Program-made: the position numbers and the translations under genes
Notes under the pieces: generated by a model
Seen by the model: only the letters and a program-made list of their open reading frames with translations
Databases searched by the model: none
What the model was told of the DNA's origin: nothing
Source: a virus
DNA: 36,173 nucleotides
IMG/VR virus record: IMGVR_UViG_3300047362_000015
Span: 1-36,173 of that record
Strand: one strand, 5' to 3'
Shown: positions 30,887 through 36,173 of the stretch, piece by piece
Layout: each line of letters starts with the position of its first letter
Numbering within the stretch: position 1 is the stretch's first letter

Positions 30887-31507
30887 CTAGGCCATGAGCC
30901 AAGTGTGAATTTTTTTGCTCTGGTTGCTTCGATCATCCAGCCCGTGATAACCGCCATTCACGCGGCGCGTGATGCGCTTGATGGCGTCATCCGTCACGCC
31001 CTCATCGGCAATCTTAAACAAGCCATTCTTCTCGAAAAACCACAGCGCAGTCTCAAATGCGTAGTCGTCGGCGACCAAGTCTGGGTCTGTCATAACCTTC
31101 GGCACGCCCATGTCAGACGCAAACGAGCGATAGTTGTTGCGCCCGGTGAGTTGGAGAAATCCACGGCCAATGTATAGGCTCGCCTGAGCTTCATTCTCGT
31201 TACCCATGCGGCCAGCGTAAACCTTGCCAGCAAGCCCGTTTGGGTTCTTGGCGTATGGTTCTGCATCTTCAACAGTTGGGAAGCGCGAGGGCCACACAGC
31301 TTGTATGCGCTCTGGTGAGCTGTAGTACAGGCTTTCACGGGTGCGCTTGAAGCCACCGCTTTCGTGTGACGCCTGCCCCATCAAGTGTGCGCCGCGCGCC
31401 GGGGATAGGTTAAAATACTTTGCGATTGCTCGCGCCGTATTCGGCCCAAACTCACCATCGGGAGTTGACCCGATTTTAGTTTGGAGACTAGACATTGCCT
31501 TGCTCAT
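30887..31507 (-). CDS. Endolysin, GH19 chitinase/lysozyme-like
   Basis: A 206-residue lysis enzyme that would cut the glycan strands of peptidoglycan. HLMGQASHESGGF contains the expected catalytic Glu (49). YIGRGFLQLTGRNNYRSF (112-129) is the GH19 signature region. Residues 6-34 (SLQTKIGSTPDGEFGPNTARAIAKY) look like a shortened peptidoglycan-binding repeat. There is no signal peptide, so it depends on a holin for export. I chose the ATG at 31507, which overlaps the upstream stop by 4 nt, over a start 69 nt earlier. Confidence 0.9.
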   Translation of the reverse strand: MSKAMSSLQTKIGSTPDGEFGPNTARAIAKYFNLSPARGAHLMGQASHESGGFKRTRESLYYSSPERIQAVWPSRFPTVEDAEPYAKNPNGLAGKVYAGRMGNENEAQASLYIGRGFLQLTGRNNYRSFASDMGVPKVMTDPDLVADDYAFETALWFFEKNGLFKIADEGVTDDAIKRITRRVNGGYHGLDDRSNQSKKIHTWLMA

Positions 31508-31653
31508 GCTGTTCTCGTTTTCTTTGCTGTCTTTTTCTTGGGCTTTTGGCCCTTGGCCACGGCAAGGTTGCTCCAAGCGTTTGGATATTTAACGCCCCTT
31601 TTAGCAGACATTGCTTTGGCCTTAGCCTTTTGTGCAGGTGTGAGCTTTGCCAT
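31504..31653 (-). CDS. Lys-rich 49-residue protein in the lysis cassette
   Basis: A small, very basic protein (MAKLTPAQKAKAKAMSAKRG, YPNAWSNLAVAKG, then KPKKKTAKKTRTA). A GAGG site precedes its ATG by about 11 nt, and its stop overlaps the endolysin start (ATGA). It resembles Lys-rich small proteins of marine phages, but no function is known to me. DNA or envelope contact is possible. Confidence 0.65.
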   Translation of the reverse strand: MAKLTPAQKAKAKAMSAKRGVKYPNAWSNLAVAKGQKPKKKTAKKTRTA

Positions 31654-31657
31654 TTCA

Positions 31658-31918
31658 TTAAGTCCTCTTCGATTTAGTTCCGCTGCATTTCCAGCGCTTG
31701 CGTGAAAGATTTAGCGGGCTATCTGGATCAGCCGCAGCCTTTGGAAACTTCTTTTTCTGCGCGGCTGAGCGTGCGCAGTATGCGTCACCCTTGGACGTGC
31801 CAGGCTTGACGCGCGATCCGCCGCCCTTCGCCTTGCCCGCCTGCCCGTAGCTGACTTTTTTGCCGGACGCCGTTACCTTGACTCGCGCCTTACCTTTTGC
31901 TGGTGTAGCTCTACTCAT
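31658..31918 (-). CDS. Basic DUF6321-like protein in the lysis cassette
   Basis: An 86-residue basic protein. The second half (GDAYCARSAAQKKKFPKAAADPDSPLNLSRKRWKC) resembles the conserved core of a small marine-phage family I know as DUF6321, with paired Cys and a DPxSPLxxSxxKW motif. The first half is Lys/Gly-rich. I chose the ATG at 31918, preceded by GGAG and overlapping the previous stop by 4 nt. Function unknown. The Cys pair may bind metal. Confidence 0.7.
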   Translation of the reverse strand: MSRATPAKGKARVKVTASGKKVSYGQAGKAKGGGSRVKPGTSKGDAYCARSAAQKKKFPKAAADPDSPLNLSRKRWKCSGTKSKRT

Positions 31919-32103
31919 GTGTTTTCTCCAACTTTGAAGCAATACGGCCTAACTGAAAAACCTTTGTCAACTAACTCCAGAGCAAAGTTCATCGCGTCGG
32001 CTTGGCACTCGGCCTCTGTGTACCATATATTTTTTAAGTTTGCGACCACCGCACAGGACTGCGCTTGTAGCGCTGAGCATACGAGTAAGGCCGCGAGAAA
32101 CAT
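31915..32103 (-). CDS. Secreted two-Cys mini-protein, copy 2
   Basis: A 62-residue protein with a signal peptide (MFLAALLVCSALQAQ, likely cut after Ala 14), then CAVVANLKNIWYTEAECQADAMNFALELVDKGFSVRPYCFKVG. It shares an E-x-EC ... CFK(V/I)G frame with the 54-aa protein at 32740-32904, so the two look like diverged copies. The ATG at 32103 shares a base with the holin stop. In the periplasm the Cys pair may form a disulfide. A spanin-like or host-envelope role is a guess. Confidence 0.7.
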   Translation of the reverse strand: MFLAALLVCSALQAQSCAVVANLKNIWYTEAECQADAMNFALELVDKGFSVRPYCFKVGENT

Positions 32104-32447
32104 TACTTCTTTAACCCCTTTACTGTGCGTATGCCAAAGCTCGCCGCAATGCTCGCATACATCGCCCATTGAAACCACTGCGGCGCAGCGTCCAGATTAG
32201 CAAAGCCTTGCGCCATGTAGGGTTGTATCCCCGGTATGAAGCTGCCTAAAACTATGAAAATAAAGCATAATGTCCACGCCTCATCCTTCCAAGAATTATT
32301 GCTGGCCTCAATCGCAGCTTGCTCCCAGCTGATTTCGCCAGTGGCGATTTTCATCTTGGTCTCAGCCTCAGCTTTCTTCACGGCAGTCTTGCCGTCAATG
32401 TAGCTTGCCGCAAGGCCGCCGAGTGATCCGATTATCTGACCTATCAT
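32103..32447 (-). CDS. Holin, 3-TM gene-transfer-agent type
   Basis: A 114-residue membrane protein similar to the three-helix holin family found in gene transfer agents (GTA_holin_3TM). It has a Gly/Ala-rich N-terminus (MIGQIIGSLGGLAASYIDG), a conserved-looking amphipathic AATIEASNNSWKDE-like stretch (AAIEASNNSWKDEAW, about residues 44-58), then apolar helices (TLCFIFIVLGSFIPGI and WAMYASIAASFGI). It would open the inner membrane for the endolysin. Overlaps of 4 nt and 1 nt join it to its neighbours. Confidence 0.8.
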   Translation of the reverse strand: MIGQIIGSLGGLAASYIDGKTAVKKAEAETKMKIATGEISWEQAAIEASNNSWKDEAWTLCFIFIVLGSFIPGIQPYMAQGFANLDAAPQWFQWAMYASIAASFGIRTVKGLKK

Positions 32448-32743
32448 TTCTTAGCTCCCATTGCGCTAAATCCAAAGAACGCGGCAACAAGGCCAGATAT
32501 GGCTATGAAATATGTGGGGGCGATTGTAGCTAAGAGCTGCCCGGTTGTGTCATATCCCCATATGTCAGCCGCTACTATTCCAAACGGATAGATTAACAAT
32601 CCAAACAGAGCGAACCACGTCATGCGTAACTGCGCATCGCGCTTATGGTCTGCGTCTTCCATGCGCAGGCGACGGTCTTCTAGCATCAGTTCACGCTCAT
32701 CTAGGTCGATCTTACCGTTGCCGTTGAGGTCATATTCAGTCAT
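32444..32743 (-). CDS. EF-hand membrane protein, possible second holin or regulator
   Basis: A 99-residue protein. Residues 5-16 (DLNGNGKIDLDE) form a complete EF-hand loop with Ca-binding residues at positions 1, 3, 5, 7, 9 and 12. A charged helix follows, then two apolar helices (FALFGLLIYPFGIVAADI and IAPTYFIAISGLVAAFFGF). The EF-hand is single and would face the cytoplasm if the charged part stays inside. The start and stop overlap the neighbouring genes. I associate this architecture with lysis cassettes of marine phages. Its role is not established. Confidence 0.7.
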   Translation of the reverse strand: MTEYDLNGNGKIDLDERELMLEDRRLRMEDADHKRDAQLRMTWFALFGLLIYPFGIVAADIWGYDTTGQLLATIAPTYFIAISGLVAAFFGFSAMGAKK

Positions 32744-32904
32744 TGACTAACTCCAATCTTAAAGCATTGCAGATATTCGTTGTTTTTAGTTACCAAAACA
32801 GACGCCTTGCCCAGCGCGTCAAAGCACTCTTTCTCGCTACCATACTGGCCCACCTCAAAGTGGATTACCTGCGCCGTTAGTTGGAACCAAAGAAGTAAAT
32901 ACAT
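32740..32904 (-). CDS. Secreted two-Cys mini-protein, copy 1
   Basis: A 54-residue protein too short for most gene finders. The start MYLLLWFQLTAQVIHFE is an apolar signal-like segment, followed by EKECFDALGKAS and YLQCFKIGVSQ. The EC ... CFKIG frame matches the 62-aa protein at 31915-32103. Its stop overlaps the EF-hand gene start by 2 nt (ATGA), and it begins 4 nt after the preceding stop, so it is tightly packed in the lysis operon. Confidence 0.65.
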   Translation of the reverse strand: MYLLLWFQLTAQVIHFEVGQYGSEKECFDALGKASVLVTKNNEYLQCFKIGVSQ

Positions 32905-32908
32905 CACA

Positions 32909-33379
32909 TCACCATTTACCGTGTTTGACGCCTAAGAAAAACAAGACCACAATTAAACTGCCAAACCCAGCAATCAATAGAGCTATTCCGACGGCCCAGT
33001 TGATACAGTTGTCAATAAACTCTTGCTTTTTATACACTAGCTCTTGCTGGCGTTTACGTTGCTGGCCCTCAATTTTCACGATGGCTTCCCAAGCGCTTGG
33101 CCCGTAATGCCAAGAAATATGGCTTCGGAGGTCTTCGCGATATTCAGCTAATTTTTGCTTTTGCGACCATATCTCAAGCGCGTTGGCCTCATTGTCGCTA
33201 AACATCTTATACAGTGGCGGCTTCTGTGATTTCTTTTCTAAAAAATCAAGGTCAGATGCGGCCTTGGCAAATTGCGATATTGTGCCAGACATTTCGTGGA
33301 CGCTTTTGCCGAAGTCCACGGCCTTTTTGATGCCCTTGTACGCAGCGCTCGCGGCGGCTATGCACGTTACCGGGTCCAT
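32909..33379 (-). CDS. Membrane-anchored phage protein of unknown function
   Basis: A 156-residue protein of a kind I recall from several marine podoviruses. It opens MDPVTCIAAASAAYKGIKKAVDFGK, has a charged helical middle (YREDLRSHISWHYGPSAWEAIVKIEGQQRKRQQE) and a C-terminal apolar helix (WAVGIALLIAGFGSLIVVLFFLGV). This suggests a cytoplasmic coiled domain tied to the inner membrane. GGAGCGG lies before the ATG. Lysis or head-assembly links are inferred from neighbours only. Confidence 0.75.
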   Translation of the reverse strand: MDPVTCIAAASAAYKGIKKAVDFGKSVHEMSGTISQFAKAASDLDFLEKKSQKPPLYKMFSDNEANALEIWSQKQKLAEYREDLRSHISWHYGPSAWEAIVKIEGQQRKRQQELVYKKQEFIDNCINWAVGIALLIAGFGSLIVVLFFLGVKHGKW

Positions 33380-33380
33380 G

Positions 33381-33614
33381 TTACCGCTCCATCAAACGAT
33401 CTATTTTTTCTTCTAGGCGGTCAAACTTATTCATAATTTGAGATAGAACCTCAGAGCTGTCTGACTTCGTAACATATTCCTTGGCCATTTCTTCGCGGGT
33501 GCGGTTAAGCAATATGCGGAGGCGATCCAGTTCTTCGCGCTGTGTTTTTAACCACCAGCCAATGCCAGCGATTATAACTCCAAAAAGTATATTCAAGATC
33601 GCGTCCATTTCCAT
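33381..33614 (-). CDS. Small XhlA-like membrane/coiled-coil protein
   Basis: A 77-residue protein with an N-terminal transmembrane helix (AILNILFGVIIAGIGWWL), followed by a long charged coiled coil (KTQREELDRLRILLNRTREEM ... IMNKFDRLEEKIDRLME). This layout resembles haemolysin XhlA-type and other small lysis-associated proteins. It starts 1 nt after the previous stop. A membrane anchor or a spanin/holin partner role is possible. Confidence 0.7.
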   Translation of the reverse strand: MEMDAILNILFGVIIAGIGWWLKTQREELDRLRILLNRTREEMAKEYVTKSDSSEVLSQIMNKFDRLEEKIDRLMER

Positions 33615-33615
33615 T

Positions 33616-33921
33616 TTAGTAACTGCCTTCCCAGACCCGAAGGGCGCTAAATTCGTTGCTTGCTAACTTACGTTTTAACACATCTTTGACGGCCTGTGTA
33701 TCCGTCCAAGCAACTCCAGCCTCTTTCAGCCATACGGCCAGCATAGCCATGTCAACATTGCCAACGTGCTTGTAGTCAGAACCAAAGCTATTCTTTGTCA
33801 CCTCACGGGCCTGTGCGGCGTCCTTGAGCATGTGAGACGCATCAAAGGTGCGCTTGATAACCATGTTATCATCGCCGTCAAATGAGATATTTTCCGAGAT
33901 TTTAGTCGATGTATTAATCAT
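33616..33921 (-). CDS. Small protein of the capsid cluster, unknown function
   Basis: A 101-residue protein (from MINTSTKISENISFDGDDN) with FDASHMLKDAAQAREVTKNSF, MAMLAVWLKEAGVAW and an ALRVWEGSY end. I chose the ATG at 33921, which overlaps the upstream gene by 8 nt. A longer reading from 34050 would run through most of that gene in another frame. I recall similar proteins near the capsid gene of marine podoviruses but no function. A virion-accessory role is inferred from position. Confidence 0.7.
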   Translation of the reverse strand: MINTSTKISENISFDGDDNMVIKRTFDASHMLKDAAQAREVTKNSFGSDYKHVGNVDMAMLAVWLKEAGVAWTDTQAVKDVLKRKLASNEFSALRVWEGSY

Positions 33922-34168
33922 TGACCCAAGCCTCATTGATATGGATGGTTGACGGATTATCAGCCCGCAGAGTGCCATTTTCGTTGCGCGCACGCTTTTT
34001 CTTTGCCGGGGCTTTAGCCTTGGCCGCTGGCTTTTCAGCCTCAAGCGCACCAGAGCGGATTTCGTTTATTGCTTTTATTTCGTCAGCGGGAAGGTCAACC
34101 ACGTCGCCCTTGAGAAACTTTCCGGCAGATGTGAATACATTTGCAACGGTCACTGTAGCTTTTGTCAT
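33914..34168 (-). CDS. Small Lys/Ala-rich head-cluster protein
   Basis: An 84-residue protein. The first half (VTVANVFTSAGKFLKGDVVDLPADEIKAINE) looks like a small beta domain found in phage head or neck proteins. The second half is a basic Lys/Ala linker (AKAKAPAKKKRARNE). I chose the ATG at 34168, with GGAG 6 nt upstream, over a GTG at 34180. It is the first gene after the capsid terminator. Capsid decoration or head completion is possible. Confidence 0.7.
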   Translation of the reverse strand: MTKATVTVANVFTSAGKFLKGDVVDLPADEIKAINEIRSGALEAEKPAAKAKAPAKKKRARNENGTLRADNPSTIHINEAWVND

Positions 34169-34182
34169 ATTGGTCTCCACTT

Positions 34183-34213
34183 AAAGTAAAATGGGGGCAG
34201 TCTCCCGCCCCCA
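34183..34213. terminator. Intrinsic terminator after the major capsid gene
   Basis: TGGGGGC (34207-34213 on the minus reading) pairs with GCCCCCA (34192-34198) over 7 bp around an 8-nt loop, followed on the minus strand by TTTTACTTT. A weaker CTCTTTT lies on the plus side. Partial termination here would make far more capsid mRNA than downstream mRNA. Confidence 0.8.
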
Positions 34214-34223
34214 CTCTTTTAGA

Positions 34224-35171
34224 TTATGAAGTTGTACAGTCGGCAATGATGCCGTTTGCAGCTTCATTTTTGGCGCAGAGTGTGAGTTCTGTCACAACTT
34301 GGCGAGTAGTGTTGTCGCCAGTTTTTGCCAATGCCACGTTTTTCGTGCCACGCAAGGAGGCAACTTCCCACATATCGTCCTGCATAACGAATACGTCACG
34401 CGAACGGTTCTCACGGCTCGGCATGAATTCTACGCTCCCCCATGGGGTTACATATACTGCCAAGGATTTAACAACGCGCTCATCGCCAGCTTGTACGCTG
34501 GAACGCTGGTTGTTGTTACCAGTGAAGCCCAGAGCTACATTCATTTGGAATGCAGAGAGATACACTGTGTCTGGCTTACCACCAGCAACCCAGATTGACT
34601 GCATAACAGTGTCAAAGTTGGCTTGTGAGAAGGCAGCTTGTGTGCCGTCTGTACGGGCGTCTGTACCGTCGCCGGTTGGGTCTGCACCGCCGGAACCGGC
34701 AACAGTGTTTGTTGTCAACCAAGCTGGTGCGCCAGCAAGTTCACGAGCTGTTGTGGAGTTACCAGCTGCGCGAGCGTTGTTTGCAAACAAAGCCTTTTCG
34801 ATGTCCAATTTTTGCTCTTTGGCAATCTTCAAGGTTTGATATGCAATCTCTTTTGCGCGACCGGCGTTGTCAACATTATCGTCGGAGTCGGATACGACAA
34901 CGGCGTTTTTGAAGATTTGCGTGTAGTTGCCCAAACGAGTTGTCGCTGCGCGAGCTTCGGCAGTAGTTGTGTCACCCTCTATATGAGCATTAACAGAGGA
35001 AGCACGGAGCGAGTCTGTCTGCCACTCTACGAGAGTATTCTTTGCGGCCTTTTTAGCAGCTTTGCTGTAAAATGGCGTTTCCTCTGGCGAAATGTTGTGG
35101 ATAACATTGCTGAGGTCTTCACGGATGCCTACGGAATCATAGGTATCAAATGTGTTGGTTGGCTGTGCCAT
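34224..35171 (-). CDS. Major capsid protein (SU10-like, DUF5309 type)
   Basis: A 315-residue protein that would form the HK97-fold shell. The N-terminal region (DLSNVIHNISPEETPFYSKA, about residues 19-38) is a hallmark of the SU10-type major capsid family. The central part has EIAYQTLKIAKEQKLDIEKALFANN, and the late part VYVTPWGSVEFMPSRENRSRDVFVMQDDMWEVA. It follows the scaffold gene by 20 nt, has a strong GAAAGGA site, and is followed by an intrinsic terminator, as expected for the most abundant protein. The precise capsid size is not readable from this. Confidence 0.9.
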   Translation of the reverse strand: MAQPTNTFDTYDSVGIREDLSNVIHNISPEETPFYSKAAKKAAKNTLVEWQTDSLRASSVNAHIEGDTTTAEARAATTRLGNYTQIFKNAVVVSDSDDNVDNAGRAKEIAYQTLKIAKEQKLDIEKALFANNARAAGNSTTARELAGAPAWLTTNTVAGSGGADPTGDGTDARTDGTQAAFSQANFDTVMQSIWVAGGKPDTVYLSAFQMNVALGFTGNNNQRSSVQAGDERVVKSLAVYVTPWGSVEFMPSRENRSRDVFVMQDDMWEVASLRGTKNVALAKTGDNTTRQVVTELTLCAKNEAANGIIADCTTS

Positions 35172-35191
35172 TAGTGTGTCCTTTCAAAGAC

Positions 35192-36173
35192 TTACTGATT
35201 TAAGATCAGGCTCAATGCGTCTTCCATAGAGCCAGTTTTCTGCAAGCGCTGTTGCGCTTTTTTACGAGTTGCAGCGTTACTATCAACACGCTTCTTTGCA
35301 CCAGCTTTCACCACAGGCCGGGCTTTCTCACCCTTGGACTGCGCTGATTTACGCTTTGCCACCAGCTCACGATATTTGCGCGCATCATTTAACGCCCGCA
35401 CATATCTAGCATCGGTTACGCCTTGCATTTCCTCGGCGCTAAAGCCGTAATCCATGCCTGTTTTAACCAATGCGTTTTTTATCACCTCACCCTTTTCAGG
35501 ATCGGCAATCTCAGGAATATGCTGCGTCAGAACTTGTGCTTGCTCTGCAAGGTAGGTTTGGTGAGCCTCTTGCTGAGCCTGCATGTTTTGCTGCTGCATA
35601 GCCTGCATCTGGAACATATTTTGGTCATACTGTGCCTTGCTCTCGTCATACTTGAGCTTTTCTTCCATGTACCCGATTGGGTCACTTTCAAACAACTCTC
35701 GCGTTGGCGGGATTGGAGCTTGCAGTCCACCATTTTGTGCTTGCTGATACAAAGCAGCGACTTGCTGTTGCTGCTGTTGCAATACGGCTGCCTGCTGTTC
35801 GATTTGCTTTCGCGCCTCGGCAGCTTCTTGGAACCGTTTATTAATTGCCGCTTGTCCCGCAGCAGATTGCTTTAACTGATCCAGTGTCCATTGCTCTTCC
35901 TTGCCGTCAACTTTAACGGAGAAAACATTGGTGTCTTCAGCTGGTGCTTCTACTAGGTCTTCGTCGTCAATTTCGACACCATCAAGATCGTCTTGATCTT
36001 CGCTGGATGCCTCAACGTCATCTTGCTCTTCGGCTGCAACCTCAATTTCTTCAGTCTGATCGTCATCAGGCTCAATCATTGCGTCCACAGCTTCGTCAAA
36101 ATTATTGTCCTCAGAAGTTTCCTCTGAGGGTGCGAGTAGGCTTTCTACTGCGTCATCTAGGGTAGTCGATTCC
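35192..36173 (-). CDS. Scaffolding protein, main part (continues at 1-129)
   Basis: The body of an acidic, helical protein that would guide capsid assembly. It has an Asp/Glu-rich N-terminal region (EEQDDVEASSEDQDD), a WTLDQLKQSAAGQAAINKRFQEA segment, a Gln-rich coiled region (QQQQQVAALYQQAQNG and a later QQQNMQAQQEAHQ) and a basic C-terminus (RPVVKAGAKKRVDS ... SLILNQ). The window ends one codon after its true start, which is at 129. The joined protein has 327 residues. Its last in-window codons duplicate bases 1-127. Confidence 0.85.
   Translation of the reverse strand, partial: ESTTLDDAVESLLAPSEETSEDNNFDEAVDAMIEPDDDQTEEIEVAAEEQDDVEASSEDQDDLDGVEIDDEDLVEAPAEDTNVFSVKVDGKEEQWTLDQLKQSAAGQAAINKRFQEAAEARKQIEQQAAVLQQQQQQVAALYQQAQNGGLQAPIPPTRELFESDPIGYMEEKLKYDESKAQYDQNMFQMQAMQQQNMQAQQEAHQTYLAEQAQVLTQHIPEIADPEKGEVIKNALVKTGMDYGFSAEEMQGVTDARYVRALNDARKYRELVAKRKSAQSKGEKARPVVKAGAKKRVDSNAATRKKAQQRLQKTGSMEDALSLILNQ
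36047..36173. repeat. Terminal direct repeat, right copy
   Basis: Identical to bases 1-127. Removing one copy gives a circular length of 36,046 bp with an uninterrupted scaffold gene. Confidence 0.95.

Noticed and set aside
31915-32178. 87-residue version of the secreted Cys protein
   Set aside because: The extra N-terminal part is a shadow of the holin gene. The shorter start yields a proper signal peptide.
33616-34050. 144-residue version of the capsid-cluster protein
   Set aside because: The first 43 residues are an out-of-frame reading of the preceding gene. The start at 33921 with an 8-nt overlap is more natural.
1-36173. Prophage or temperate lifestyle
   Set aside because: No integrase, excisionase, attachment site or CI-type repressor is visible. 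The RHH and HTH proteins alone do not support lysogeny.
36047-36173. Short biological direct terminal repeat as in T7-like phages
   Set aside because: Its placement inside the scaffold gene and its exact length of 127 favour an assembly overlap, although read mapping would be needed to exclude it fully.

Overview
This window is a complete tailed-phage genome assembled as one contig. The first 127 bases (1-127) are identical to the last 127 (36047-36173), so the molecule closes into a circle of 36,046 bp. The contig ends fall inside the scaffolding-protein gene, which must be read across the junction. Gene content points to a short-tailed (podovirus-like) phage: P22-type portal, SU10-type major capsid and adaptor proteins, a gp10-like nozzle protein, ejection proteins, and no tail tube, tape measure or sheath. 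Several small families here are ones I associate with marine phages of Alphaproteobacteria and SAR11-like hosts, including a gene-transfer-agent type holin. The host is an inference. I see no integrase, DNA polymerase, RNA polymerase or tRNA.

Almost everything is on the minus strand, so transcription runs from high to low coordinates. Around the circle, starting at the divergent control region (28669-28800), the minus strand first carries replication and recombination genes: an RHH repressor candidate, a PD-(D/E)XK nuclease, a RecE-like exonuclease, an ssDNA-binding protein and a primase-helicase. An iteron/hairpin region (23761-23935) that may be an origin follows, then a bidirectional terminator and small accessory genes ending at another terminator (22606-22651). 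A 369-bp control region (22011-22379) precedes the terminase genes, a 26-aa Cys-rich protein and a 542-aa protein of unknown function. Adaptor and tail genes come next, including three tandem paralogues that each carry seven repeats and look like seven-bladed beta-propellers. Then come the nozzle protein, a jelly-roll-like tail protein, a GNAT-like protein, the ejection proteins (one with a lysozyme domain), the portal, a small protein, and the scaffold across the contig ends.

At the right end the same strand continues with the capsid (followed by an intrinsic terminator), small head/neck proteins, and a dense lysis cassette of membrane proteins, two matching small secreted Cys proteins, a 3-TM holin, two basic small proteins and a GH19 endolysin. 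A second PD-(D/E)XK nuclease closes the transcript.

The only plus-strand genes are a compact cassette at 28801-30370: a papain-like Cys-peptidase candidate, a 29-aa membrane protein, a DnaJ-type zinc-finger protein, an HTH protein and a 36-aa membrane protein. It diverges from the replication operon and converges on the nuclease gene. It is the most likely home of host-takeover or anti-defence functions, and is the least understood part of the genome.
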